From Termitomyces sp. T153 (lineage: Eukaryota > Basidiomycota > Agaricomycetes > Agaricales > Lyophyllaceae), in assembly GCA_018296165.2 (NCBI GenBank), contig JACKQL020000066.1:231899-295898 (forward strand): a stretch of 64,000 bases of DNA, in the 5' to 3' direction. Positions 36,016-47,928 of this stretch are shown here, piece after piece. The notes under the pieces were generated by a model that worked only from the letters and a program-made list of their open reading frames with translations, did not search any database and was not told where the DNA came from. The translations under genes were made by a program, and so were the position numbers. The stretch's first letter is position 1; every line of letters starts with the position of its first letter.

Positions 36016-38982
36016 TCAAGTAAGCTGACGGAACGGATTGTGTGACGAACCGCCGGTATTCATCGGTCTTATTCTGTGAGATTCAGAGTTTAGCGGTGGC
36101 GACGCCACGCGCGCGGCCCGCACTGAGGACGCATATGCCTCTGCCTCCGTTTGCCCGCGCGTAGCCACAGGGTCACGTTCTCGTGATCTAACCGAAAACG
36201 AGGAATTCAGGGTAGTAGCCGACAGACGCGAAGACAGGAAACCCTTTCGAATGGGCTGTCGTGGTTCCGGTGTGTGTCGTGGCTGGCCCGTTACCTCAGA
36301 ATAAATGGAATGGGCAGACAGCTTGCTCGAAAGGTTCGGAGGTGGTTTGCGACGCATTTTAAAAGGAGGGTGGCTGTCGTCAAGTGGAGATAAGTTCGAT
36401 GCTTTACTATAACTTGATTCCTCCTTAGAGTAGGCGTATGCATCAATAAATTGGTCGAGGTCTGACGAATTCCGGGCGTCCTCGGTAACTTTCGTTTTGA
36501 ACAACTTCATTTCCTCGCTCTCCCGGGTATGTGTGGGAAGGGCCGTTCTGCTAGGACTCTGTCCGAACAGGCGCTCGCCAAGGCGTACTAGCCGACCGCG
36601 CCATGTAAGCTTGTGATCGAGTCGCTTGGCTGAGGCGAAAATAGCTGTGCGCTTCGCGCGCTTTCGACGCGCGCGTCGACGCCAACACAATAGGAACATC
36701 AAAAAGATGAACGCACATCCCAGCGCCATGAGGAGGATTTCCCACCATTCCAAAGGGCGGCGAGTGTCTACAACTGTAGGGTTCGTGAGGCCCGTGATAG
36801 AAGGGATTACACTTGCTGTACTAGTCCCAGTGGCCGTTGGGACCTGAACTAAGTCGGAAAGACAGACTCCGAGACCGGTCACAACGTTCGAAGTACCTTG
36901 ACAATTTGCGGAGACACACGACCCAGAGCGGAGTACTTGGCTTGAACTCGAGCAAGCCAAGCAATTACTTGGTCCAGGACCAGAGCAACTCGAGCAACTT
37001 GAGTCGCACGGTTGACATGCAGAGGAAGTTGCATCAAAGTACTGTGATCGACTGCATGTTGGGAGGCACCTGCCATTAGAGAGTACGGGACGGTCCGAGG
37101 GGCACTGCGAGCACTGGTCGAATGACGGCCCCGTGCAGCTCGCACAGTCTGGGTGGCATGCCACACAAGATCCGGAAGAGTTCAAGGTGCTTGATGGGCA
37201 GGTGGTGACACACTTTCCATCCGAGGCGAGTTGATTGCCTGAGCATGTGAGGCAAAAAGTGGATGACCCCGTACAAGTCGAACAGGAGGAATCGCATGCT
37301 AAAATGATTCGCCTAATTAGATACTGACGTGATCAACGTAATACAACTTGCCTGTACAAGTCAAATTGTCCTGGGGGGATAAAAAGGTACCAGAGGGACA
37401 GCTTTCAACACATTGGCCGTTTGAGAGAACAAATCCGGGCAGACAGGCGGTACACTGGCGCTGATTGACTGTCGATGTAGCATCAAAGTTTGGAATCTTA
37501 CATGAGGTACACTTGGCGCCACATGCTAAGAAGCAAGATAAGCAAAATCGTGACAAGTGACTTCACAAAATCACTCACCATCACACTCATGCTTATTATT
37601 GTCTGCTATCAGGCCCGAGCCTTCACATACGCCATTACTATCTGCACTAACACATTTTCCGTTCAACAAATACGAGCCTTCCGCGCAGAGGATACAATCA
37701 CTCGACGACGGACCAGAACACGTCTTGCACGAGGTAGAACAAGAGTTGCACAGGGTGCCGTCACTGAAACTGTCAGGAGGACAAAGCTGGCCAGTGCTAG
37801 TGGACCCCTGAGGGAAATTACATTTAGTCTTATCATTAAGGTCTGAAGTGAAGCCTTTCTTGCAAGAGGTGCAAGCTCCAGTTCCATCTGCACATTGCGT
37901 ACATCCCACTTGACATACTGGGATCGCCGTAAGCTCAATTTGATCCAGATAGATAGGCTGGAAAATGACATACCTTGGCAGTCACCTGTGGAGGTCAAGA
38001 AAAATCCGGGCAAACACTTGGCACAGGCGGTACCATTATCCGCGGTCGTCCATCCTGCATTGCAAGTACATTGCCCGTTCGAACCACACTCGCCGTTGAG
38101 GCAATTGCATGTCGAAGGCGCGTTGGCAACAAGAGGTTGCAAACATCTTCCAGAGCCAGAGATTCCATCGTCACATTTTGCGCAGTCAGAGGGACATTGT
38201 TGGCATGTTGACCCAAAAAATCCGGATGCACACGATTCGCAGGTGGCACCTGTGAACCCTGGAAGGCACGTGCAGGTGCCCGAGGCCGTACAAATACCAG
38301 CTCCCGCACAAAAGGGAGAGCATGCCGAAGATTGCATGTCAAGAAGGGAAAGAGACCTTGAAGACGCGGCAGCGGGGAGCTGGGATATATCGGGAATAGC
38401 ATCCCATAGCACTATGCGGTCTTTTGAATCAGTGCTGACAACGACCCAGAGATTATTGGATATGGCGAGAGAACCAGCGGTAAGTGGAGCGAATGAATTA
38501 TTTGAAGGGGTTGAGGGAAGTTGAGAGAATCCTTCTTGACCAGAATAAAGTATATCTGAATAAATGGCAAGGCCTGGTTCGAGAACAAGATTAAGAGGTA
38601 GTGATGGTAATGAAGTTGAATTTCCAAAGCCAGCAGATGGCGAATAAGATGCTGAGGAATGTGTAAGGAAATTGTGAAGTAGCTGAGGATTTGTTGTTGA
38701 AGTGTATTGCCCTGGCAAAAGTTGGATAGAGACCGGAACGCCTTGTATGGCAAGCTTAGCACCAACTGTCAGAACCATGTCAGTTCAGAGCCTTGTTGCA
38801 GTGAAAATATACTCGCGAGTGATGTTTGACAGGCCCTGAAGACATTGACCTGCAACACAGACAACAGAAGTAGAAGATTGTGCAACTACGCGGGATAAGT
38901 AGATGCCATGATTTGAAAAAGGGCGATACTCACGAGCCTGTACGCTCAAAGCAATAGAGAAGAGCATAAAACGTGAAAACAT
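36016..38982 (-). CDS. EGF/furin-like cysteine-rich transmembrane protein with in-frame stop
   Basis: Receptor-like type I membrane protein, about 900 residues. Exon 1 gives a signal peptide (MFSRFMLFSIALSVQA). The ectodomain starts CLQGLSNITREYIFTATRL and continues VLTVGAKLAIQGVPVSIQLL. A large Cys-rich region follows with EGF-like (CTCLPGFTGATCESC) and many furin/TNFR-like CxxC repeats. After a Thr/Ser stalk comes one membrane span (WWEILLMALGCAFIFLMFLL), then a basic stop-transfer and a ~220-residue Ser-rich cytoplasmic tail. A TGA at 38785-38787 lies in frame between TATRL and TDMVLTVG, so translation from the signal peptide would stop after about 40 residues. An ATG nine bases later is open but lacks the signal peptide. 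The intron at 37299-37351 has a GC donor. Confidence 0.8.
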
Positions 38983-39304
38983 TACGGGCTTCGTCAACGA
39001 AGAAAAGAGAAACTCAGAAAGAAAGTGTGGCTAAAGCCGCTGGACAAAGAAGGAAGCAGAAAAGGCGCTCGACCCACGGGGTTTCCCTGAGTTATTGCAC
39101 CCATTGTTCTCATTTAGAGACTCTTTTGTGCTGTCAATCAAAGGCTTACTGCTTCTGTAAACAATGAGATTTGAAAATGTCACGTGCTAAGTCACGGTAT
39201 TTGGTTATCGCTCCAAAAAGTCGATTCAATTCCGGTCAAGAGCGTTCACTAGGTTTCATGTTGCGAAGAACCTGCTGGGTCAATAGCGTTTACTGGGCAA
39301 AATA
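38983..39304. promoter_or_regulatory. Divergent promoter between EGF-like and SRPK genes
   Basis: About 320 bases between two head-to-head starts, so both promoters must lie here. No clear TATA box. Confidence 0.45.
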
Positions 39305-40755
39305 ATGTCGCAGCTTCTTCTCACTTTGAGAAACGTTTTTGGTAGGAAGTCGGCCAATCTTTCAACTTGCTCCGCGTCCACACTGCCCGTCATCATCCAT
39401 CGGAAAAGTAATCCAGAACCTCAACATCGTTATGAACAAGGCGGATATCACCCCCTCAGCCCGGGAGAAGTCCTCCATCAACGATACAAAGCAATCAGAA
39501 AGCTAGGCTGGGGTCAATACTCAACTGTCTGGCTGGTCCGGGATATCCAGTCTGTGTTGATCATTTTTGTTTGCGAAGATAAACTGACGTTCCATGAAGG
39601 ACACAAAACCTTGCTGCCCTCAAAATATTGATTAGTGACTTGTCAATGCGCAGCAAAAGTGGGTGCTGGGATGAACTTGGTTTGCTGAAACTCATCCGGG
39701 AATGCAATCCTAAGTCCCAGGGCTATGCTCATTTGTGTCAACTACTAGACAGTTTTACTCACCAAGGTCCAAATGGAAATCACGTTTGTCTCGTAATGGA
39801 AGCGATGAGCCTTAGTGCTCTTGATGTGTACCGAGCGCTTCCGGGTGCCATGCCTATACCGTTGCTCAAACGTCTCTCCAGACACATTCTGTTTGGTCTA
39901 CAATACCTGCACGAGTGCGAGATAATTCACACAGGTAACACCTTCCTTTAACGACGATTGAATCACCCTTTTCAGACCTGTTCTAGACATCAAAGGTGAC
40001 AATATACTCATAGCTGGCGTCCCGCCAGAGGAAGAGCAAGACGATATACAACTGAGCACTGACAGTCTCATGTCGACATCATTCAAGCTTAGTGATTTTG
40101 GTGCAGGTGATTATATCGGTCCAACTCGACCTACGTCGAACATTCCTGATTCCACGTTTCTCAGCGAACATGATGTCCAATCGCTTCGCAGAATTGATCC
40201 AGCCGGTCAGTCTTCGCTCACCCGAAGTACTCATCGGAGCAGATTGGGACACGAAAACAGACATCTGGAACTTAGGTTGTATTGTGGGTTTTTCATTTGA
40301 AACTATGTGACTATACATGACGCATCATATATCTAGATATATGAATTTGCCCGAGGATCCAAGTTATCCGATCCCTTTTGGGACAACGAGGGATCCGGAT
40401 TGAACCCGCCCCAAACTCATCTAGCTCAAATTGTCGGTCTATGTGGTAATTTCCCTCTTGAACTTTTAAAAAGAGGCAAGAAGTCAGGACAGTATTTTGA
40501 CGATCAAGGTGAACAATATCAAGTTCTTAGTGCACTTTCTCATTTAGGTTCCTCTATCTTTGGTCAGGCTTTCTACTACATGGTGCAGACCAGTATTCCA
40601 TCAGTCTGGAAGATCTATTGAGTAGGGCTCGTCATTCCGCTCAAGATGTCCGCGAGACTGCCCATTTTCTATCCCGCATGTTAGTCATAGATCCTAATGA
40701 GCGGTGGTCTGCGGCTCAGATGTTGAATCATCCTTGGCTCAAACATGTTGACTAG
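39305..40755 (+). CDS. SRPK-like serine/threonine protein kinase
   Basis: Kinase of the SR-protein kinase class. Six introns splice in frame to about 390 residues. N-lobe: GGYHPLSPGEVLHQRYKAIRKLG, with glycine loop GWGQYSTVW and the Lys in AALKIL. Catalytic loop HTDIKGDNIL, made by joining exons across the intron near 39935-39990; metal-binding motif SDFGA; then LRSPEVLIGADW and DTKTDIWNLGC, as in SRPKs. C-lobe ends MLVIDPNERWSAAQMLNHPWL. It lacks the long spacer insert of classical SRPK, as do many expanded mushroom copies. All catalytic residues appear present, so it is probably active. Confidence 0.86.
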
Positions 40756-40967
40756 CGCGCCGCCGGCAAGGTGTTTAATTCTAGGGAATAATAGATGTAA
40801 TGAATATATATATATATATAAACTAGCCTGACACAAAATTTTGTCAGTAATATCAATATCTATCGCCAAATAATTGAGCAGAAAAAAGCGAGCAGTAATT
40901 GTAATATATTTAGGGCACTGGGACAAAACATGATCAAGAGAAGATGTGACAATAAGGTGTAAAAAGA
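40756..40967. other. Short AT-rich spacer
   Basis: Includes a (TA)n run at about 40804-40821. No gene. Confidence 0.6.
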
Positions 40968-41073
40968 TGACAAGAGTGGGACTTGAACCCACGCCATCAT
41001 TCGATGATGAGAACCCGCGAATGCAGGTAAGCTACGCTTGAGTCACACGCCTTAACCGCTCGGCCATCTTGCC
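40968..41073 (-). tRNA. tRNA-Leu(CAA) with intron
   Basis: Read on the minus strand it opens GGCAAGATGGCCGAGCGGTT, with a normal A box, D-arm and the leucine-type long variable arm (catcat...atgatg). The T-arm is GGGTTCAAGTCCC and the acceptor stem pairs GGCAAGA with TCTTGTC, with one G-U pair. The anticodon is CAA in the loop CTCAAG. About 15 extra bases follow position 37 and are best read as an intron; the anticodon stem then pairs TGTGA with TCGCG with G-U wobbles. The base at 40968 is the discriminator. Confidence 0.9.
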
Positions 41074-42798
41074 ATGTTAGTTAGGCTCAAATCAAAAATA
41101 TAACACAACTTTTAGGACAAGGAAAAGGCGCATAACTACTGGCGGGATCTGCAGGTATTTTCCATCAAAAGTCTCAGTTTGTCTTGAGCTGCGATATGAA
41201 TAAATTAGACAGTGACATTTTGAGAAGATCCATTAAAATTATTCACCATCAATGAACTCCATCCTCTCGAGTAACATGATTTGAAAAAAAGGAACCGATA
41301 GATTCAAGAGCGGAAGATTTGTCACTTGACAAAGCAGTCAAAATCAATAATACTAACAAAGGTTGAACACGGGGTAAGAGGGTCTCGCATGTACTGTTGG
41401 AATTTTGCGAAAGAGAAATTCTCGAGTAGAAACGGATCCATAGAAAGACGGATATGTTGCAAGCCTTATGGGAGCACTCAGCTCGTATCACAACTACGGG
41501 TCAAAAAAGTGTCGAGGATGAATCTATCAACAACTTATTAAGTTAACTCAAAAACCAATGGACAGAATTACAAAGATTAAAATTAACATACGCTGTTGGT
41601 TCTAGGAGCATATAGGAATCAGAAGACGGAAAAAACCCCAGAAGTCTTTATCTCACACATGGTGAAGAACGAACTTGTCCATGATTGAACAGAAATGTAG
41701 CCCATGGCGCTACTATTTCGTGATATCTCGACAATCTGGGCAAATGGATCTGGACACTCAACCAGTCATAGTGCATAAATAACGCCAATATAAATGTCAA
41801 AAGGGATACATAGACCGCGACCAGTATATCTTTGCACTCATTCGTGTCTCTACGTTCAGATCAGGAGCTAACTGCGGTGGATCTCTACGAGCGGAAGGAT
41901 CTATTGGACAATATCAGTGCCGTCGAGATACAGATATTTAAAGAGGGCAAAACCACAGCAAAAACAGAGTACACACTGGCAAAGACCAATAAGTTTTGAT
42001 CCTGTAAGCGTTATCCGAGTAGATAGTATATTCCAGGATAGAAAGAAGTGAGAATGAAAAGCCGGGTGACGAGTCTTACCAAATTCAAACATAAAAAAAT
42101 CAGTCGATTTCACATTGATGTTTAGAAAAAATATTGCACATAGCCAGACGAAGACATAAGCAGGGCAAAGTGGTGCAGCGCAATGCAGAGGATTTTTAGG
42201 CAATCTATCCTACCAGCAATCAGGATATTCACCACTTGGCATGGAGAAGGTTGAGCAAACACCCTTGATGACGCGAAAGGTCGAGCCGAAAACCGCGCGT
42301 ACATAGAAATCGTGTTATTATACTCCCATATTCCATGCAAAGTTCATAATCGAGGGGCGCATATGTTCGCACCCAGAAGGAATGAGCATAGCGATACAAC
42401 GTGCAAAAAACATACCTTTCGTTCAGCAGCGCCTAATATTTGCCAGCCTGCTGACCCGAAGTAAGTTAGCAGATCAACCCACAAATCGCGGCGCCTGTCA
42501 CTGGGTATTCCATGGTAGGCAACACGGCAACTGGCAGATAAGTATCTTCACAAATAAATCCAAAATGGCAATCGAAGGAATCCTCAGTTATTTTTTCAGG
42601 TGCTTGACTCAGAACTTATTCCCGATTCGTGCGACCATCCTTTGCAGGCAAAAAAGTTCATGAATATTAAGAATAGAAGATTCATCAAAAGATAAGGGAA
42701 GTTAACTAGGATCGAGGTATTTAGTACAAGATACAGCATGCGCACTGGAGGCAAGTTTACACAGAGAACGAAGACAATGACTGCCCCTTGCTGTAACA
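41074..42798. other. 1.7 kb without a supported gene
   Basis: Several short minus-strand frames (41249-41491, 41901-42203, 42122-42340, 42596-42799) carry hydrophobic stretches that could be exons of a membrane protein, but I could not splice them into a continuous product. This region also holds the 3' UTR of the CNNM gene. Confidence 0.35.
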
Positions 42799-44978
42799 CT
42801 ATGGGTCAGCATTGGTGGGCGACCGGCCAAGGGCACTCTTCGGAAGAACCGGCACGACGCTTATAGAATCGTAATTCCTGGAACTCGGTAACAGGAGGGG
42901 AGAAGATTCGGAGCGAATAGAGTCTGGCCGTTTTTGTCGTTCAACAATACTGAGGGTGGGGAGTTGTCAGTTGTCAGCTGTTTTGAATGTGATACAAGGA
43001 CAAACCCTCTCATTATGGCGGCACTCGTGGCGCGCCTTGCGCTTCGTTTACTCTGATTGTCTTCATAACGGTCAGTTTCGTCGACAATCTCTTCAGAAAT
43101 GATTTCCTAGATGAAAATGTAAGCGGGTAGATTCACGAAGCTGATAACTCATTCACTTCAATGATATCTGGTGAAAAAATCAGCTGAGTAAAAGGGTCAT
43201 GGTATGACACTATTAGACATACCTTCTAAAGTGATCACCCCGATGGCGCCTCCTGCCTGGCCAGGAGTCCTGCTAATCAACAATAAATGAGCACGGCCCG
43301 TCTGGCTAGGGTTATAGAAAAACTTCCATTCAAGACCGTTCCAGATGAAAAACGAAAGGCGTACTTACAAATAGTCCAGTGCTTGGAAACAATTTATTGA
43401 AGGATAGGCCTCGGGTAGAATGGAAAGCGGAAAGGCAGACACGGGGAGCGCTTTTGCGGGGTCATATGTCAAGAGCTGGTCATGCTTGGATTAAGACTGC
43501 ATGGAAATATGGACGGAAATCACCTTCTTGATCAGAAGAAGTCCGATGAACGCAGTCGGGTCCTCGGGAGTGTGAACAGGGAAACGCGAGTAGCCGCTAG
43601 ATAGGCTGAATGATCAAGAATGAGCACGAGTTGGGTGGCAAGCCGGCGGCCGCACGGAACGCACATTGAATCCACCTTGGCATGATCCAAAATGGTATCC
43701 GAGCTCAATGTGACTGTGTCCTATTGCGAGGTCAGTCGGTGCCATCGAGACAGACGAGAGCATAAGAACCTCAATACATGTCATGATGGTTTCCACTTTC
43801 TTGGTGTTGAGCTCCAATACACCATTAAGAATGTTGATCTCGTCATCACGAAGGGGCTCTTCGCCCGTACGATGGAATTGGAGGAAAGATTTAAGCTCCG
43901 CTTTTTTGTAAGTATTGTGTTCCTCGCCGCCGAGAACCCAATCAAGTAACTTTGCTATCGGGTATGCAATAGGGGCTGTCTTGACGTCATCAGAAGGTTT
44001 ATCTCTAATACGCGTGAAGCGAGAAATGTACTGACAGAGAATCCACATTAGAGCGAGAACAAAGGGTGCACATTTTGCGCCAATGGCAAGTCCGTAGCGA
44101 ACGCAAACTGCCTGCGGAATAATTCTGGAACCGAGGTCAGGTTCAAAGCAATCGTGTTGGGCACTGTCATACGCACTCTCTGGAAAGAAACTTGGATATC
44201 CCATTAGAACAGTGAAGTTTCATAAAGCACGTACCCAAAAATGACTAGCCGAGTGTTTAAGGTTATCAATGACCTGGAAGGTAACGAATAATTAATACTC
44301 ACCAATTGCTGTTGTAGAGATCGCCACTGCGGCAATTCCTCCACCAATCTAGCGTGCAAATCTCAGCCACAAAAGTATAGCAGGAGGGTAGAGCGTACGG
44401 CGCTGTCCAGAAAGATGGGCAAACTTTCATTGATGACCTATCCGGAAGGTGAGGATCTATGTCTCATTTCCTGCTAGTTAGTCTACTCACCACATTACAC
44501 AGGAGCAGAACCTTAACCGGAATTGTATGAATTGATGCGATCGAGGTGTTACTATACTTACCACGAGAATCCAATGACGTCCTTTTGACATGAGCTGCAA
44601 AACTATGAATGTAACTGTTTAGAATGGACATTAATGTTTAAGAGGGCGATGTTGTACCTTGCTTCGCGTTCCGTTGTTCATACGGATCCTCAGACGAAGT
44701 TGCCAAAACACGTAGATGGAGGTCGTCGAGTCCCATAAGACCAAGTGTTAACCTGAACAATAGTGAGCAGGACATCATATACCAAAGTATACCATATACC
44801 CAGCAAATACACCTCCGAGAAGAACGAGGACAGCGCTCACAGTTAAATGAAACCAGAACTCAGGAGAGCCTGGCTCCGCTACAGGTCGATGCTTGCGGCC
44901 GCCGTCTACGAGTGCCGCATGGATTGGGGAAGACAATGCCACACCTCTAAGCAGCACCAGGAGCCATAAATTCCTCAT
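42799..44978 (-). CDS. CNNM/Mam3-family membrane protein (DUF21 + CBS)
   Basis: Metal-homeostasis transporter of the CNNM/CorC family; the yeast relative Mam3 sits in the vacuolar membrane. Starts MRNLWLLVLLRGVALSSPIHA, probably a signal peptide. The DUF21 domain follows with LTLGLMGLD, NESLPIFLDSA and IPQAVCVRYGLAIG. The CBS pair has the LNGVLELNTKKVETIMT word, then SRFPVHTPEDP, FIGLLLIKKLL, and GVITLEDIIEEII at the end of the second CBS. The C-terminal tail ends RSPTNADP. Many short introns; all that I checked kept the frame. Head-to-head with TRM2, with a 174-bp gap if TRM2 starts at 45153. Confidence 0.87.
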
Positions 44979-45152
44979 TCGAGATCGTAGAAAGAATCGT
45001 CAACGCGATCGGCGTGCTCAAAACGGCGCGACAGCTCACGAATATTTAAATGAAGGGTCGCCCGCGGACTTCGAGCCGGTTTATGTAATGAACCGACATC
45101 ATTCGCTTGGCGTTGTTTACCAAGACCTTCTCTCAACTTTTCCAAATTTCTA
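44979..45152. promoter_or_regulatory. Bidirectional promoter of CNNM and TRM2 genes
   Basis: Only 174 bases between head-to-head starts (285 if TRM2 starts at 45264), so the two genes must share control DNA. Confidence 0.5.
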
Positions 45153-47220
45153 ATGCAGTCAAGTGGGCGAATCAGACTTGGTGGACTTATCAAATCCCTC
45201 TACTTCCCTCAATACCGGATCTGTGACTTTCGCGCTTATTATTATCTTGCTGATAAGACCAGAATGACACACTCTCCGAAGGCTGGACAGGTACATGCGC
45301 TCCCGCCTGTTGAGCTAGAATTGCCATTGGGGAAAAAGCCGAGGTTAGCGAGCAGAGGAACACAGAAAAGGGAGAGCAAACGCGCAAAAAAACGCAAGGA
45401 GAAGAACGGGCTTCCAGAGCCTTGCTCTGCGGAGGATGTATTATGGCGAGATGTCATAGCCGCACTTGGACAAGATGTTGTCGATCAAGCTCTGGAGGAC
45501 GGCACAGAATCTGACTCTCCATTTGAATATCATCAAGAACTGGAACTCGAGGTGTCGAGCGTCTGTTCCAATGGTACGTGAGACTTCTGACTCCAAGCAT
45601 TCATCATACCAAGTCACCTGTACCATATATTTTGAGAATTTCTTGAATGTATTCAATTGATCATTCTTTACAGGCGAGGCTATTGCCCGTTCACCTGACG
45701 AGTCACGACCATGGGCAATCATTGTTCCGTTCGCACTCCCTGGAGAGAAGATCAAAGCGCGAATATACCGCAACGCAAGACTCCATTCTTTTGCTGATCT
45801 CCTGGAGGTCATAACACCAAATACCACACTCCGCGATAACAGCCGCATCAGATGTCAGTATTTTGGGACATGTGGAGGGTGCCAATATCAGGTTCTTCAT
45901 GCCGCAAATTTCTGTGTTCTTTATCTCACCCGTTGGATATGTAGATGCTTTCTTACGAGACCCAATTATACTGGAAACGGGATGTTTTAGTCAAAGCTTA
46001 CAAAAACTTCTCTGGTATGGTTGCTTTCCTTTCGTTTGACCGCTTGGCGTTCACGAACAACAGGTCTTTCTGAGTCGAGTGTCCCGCTCATCCAGGCTAC
46101 AATTGGATCGCCATTACAGTACGAATACCGTACAAAATTGACGCCTCATTTTGAGGCCCCTCCAAAGTCGGCTAGGAACAATTCGGCTTCTTCAGAAACA
46201 AAGCCGGAATGGCTGAAGATTGGTTTCAATCGTGTGGGTACTTCGAAAACGATGGACATCGAGGTAAAAATATTACAATGCAGATGTCCAGGTTGACTAA
46301 TCTCTTTGCGTCCAGGACTGTCCTATTGCCACATCGGTCATCAACGAAGCTTATCACTCCGCTCGAGAGAATATTGCGAAGTACGCCCCATTTGTTCTCC
46401 GCGTTCTCGTGTCTTACTTGAAAAACGAACCAGAAATATCTATACGTACAAGAAAGGCGTGTCGCTGTTATACCGTGATTCATTGCCTGTCCCTTCTAAA
46501 TCCAAGACTGGCAAGACTCTCAACTCTGTCGCTGCGCTCTCTACGTCCCTAGAAAAGCATGTCTGTGTTACAAATCATAAAGAGACCGCCCGAGAGAAGG
46601 TCGGCGACTTCATCTTCGAATACATAGCTGGATCGTTCTTCCAGAACAACAACTCCGTCCTCGTGCCTCTCACGGACTACGTTCGTGATGCAATCTTTCC
46701 TACTATCACGAGCGGCTCAGTCACCAATGATCCCGACGCACAACCACCCACCCACCTCGTCGATGCCTATTGCGGCGCGGGGCTCTTCGCCATCACGCTT
46801 TCCCCACACTTTCAGACTGTAGTTGGGATCGAGCTATCGGAAGATTCTATCAAAGCCGCCAAGAACAATGCCGAGCTCAATAAGATTCCAAAACAGAAAA
46901 TATCCTTCCGCGCCGGCGACGCCGCGGACATCTTCGCTACCGTTGGAGATTTCCCCCCGGAACAGACGGTGCTGCTCATCGACCCGCCAAGAAAGGGGTG
47001 TGACGATAATTTCATTCGACAGTTGTTGGATTTTAGGTGTAAGACGGTGGTGTACGTCAGCTGTAATGTGCATACGCAGGCTAGGGACGTGGGGAAGATT
47101 TTGAAGGCGACGGAGAGGGAGGAGAAGGGGAGGAAATACGTCGTGGAAAGTGTCCGTGGATTCGATCTGTTTCCGCAAACGGCGCATGTGGAGTCTGTTG
47201 CTGTACTTCGATTGGCATAG
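45153..47220 (+). CDS. TRM2: tRNA (uracil-5-)-methyltransferase TRM2
   Basis: S-adenosylmethionine-dependent enzyme that makes m5U54 in the tRNA T-loop. A Lys/Arg-rich head (REKKRKEK-like) is followed by the TRAM/Fe-S part with CQYFGTCGGCQYQ, then IGSPLQYEYRTKLTPHF. The methyltransferase core has VDAYCGAGLFAI (SAM site), IDPPRKGCDDNFI, VYVSCN with the catalytic Cys nearby, and RGFDLFPQTAHVE. Five introns join in frame. Two in-frame ATGs compete: 45153 adds a basic 37-residue head that could target mitochondria, while 45264 (MTHSPKAG) is shorter. I keep the longer one, with doubt. Length and motifs are normal. Confidence 0.9.
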
Positions 47221-47499
47221 AAACAACGAAGCTGGATTCTACCTTTGGATCTCATGAGCGTCTTGGGTGTGAACTGCTTGGCTTTTCGAGTCAGTGTTAG
47301 ACTCACGATCCAGGCTTGGGCAACGACTCCGGTGTTGAAGACCTGCTTTGCATTCTACCTTTGCCGCTTCCTGGTCTTCCAGAATCAGCAGCGTTCCTCT
47401 CCGTTCAGTCTAGACCTTCAAGAGGAATCCTCGCTTCATTTAAAAGGCGCCCAACATGCCAATGCATCCCTCATCTCGCACGACTTCCTCACAACACAT

Positions 47500-47928
47500 A
47501 TGCAGTTCTTCAGCTTTACCACTTTCACCGTCTTGATCTCCCTCCTCATCTCGTCCTCTCACGGTGTAACAGTGTCCCACGACTCAACCTACAATCTCAG
47601 TTCCACATCTCTCAACACCGTCGCCTGCTCCGACGGCCCAAACGGCCTAGTAACGCGCGGCTTCACAACATTCGGGGCCATCCCCAACTTCCCGTTCATC
47701 GGAGGCTCCTCCACCGTCGAAGGCTGGAACTCGAACAAGTGCGGCCTGTGCTACAAACTCACTTATACCAAGCAGAAGAAGAGCGTGTATATTACGGTGG
47801 TTGATCGAACAAATGATGGGTTCAATATTGCGGAGTCGGCGTTTAAGGAGCTAGTGGGTCCAGCTAGTATTGGGAAGGCGGATGTTGAAGCGCAGGAGGT
47901 TGACAAGTCGTTCTGTGGTTTCAAGTAG
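47500..47928 (+). CDS. Cerato-platanin family secreted protein
   Basis: Small secreted fungal protein, 142 residues, no intron. Signal peptide MQFFSFTTFTVLISLLISSSHG, then a mature part opening VTVSHDSTYN. Family words: ACSDGPNGLVTRGFTTFG, FIGGSSTVEGWNS, the Cys pair KCGLCYKLTY, SVYITVVDRT and DGFNIAESAF, ending FCGFK. Four cysteines are present, as expected for two disulfides. Members bind chitin oligomers, act in cell-wall remodelling, and in some plant-associated fungi trigger plant defence. Which role applies here is not readable. Confidence 0.93.
   Translation: MQFFSFTTFTVLISLLISSSHGVTVSHDSTYNLSSTSLNTVACSDGPNGLVTRGFTTFGAIPNFPFIGGSSTVEGWNSNKCGLCYKLTYTKQKKSVYITVVDRTNDGFNIAESAFKELVGPASIGKADVEAQEVDKSFCGFK

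Noticed and set aside
41249..42799. Hydrophobic minus-strand frames, considered as a pheromone receptor or other GPCR
   Set aside because: No receptor signature and no consistent splicing between fragments.
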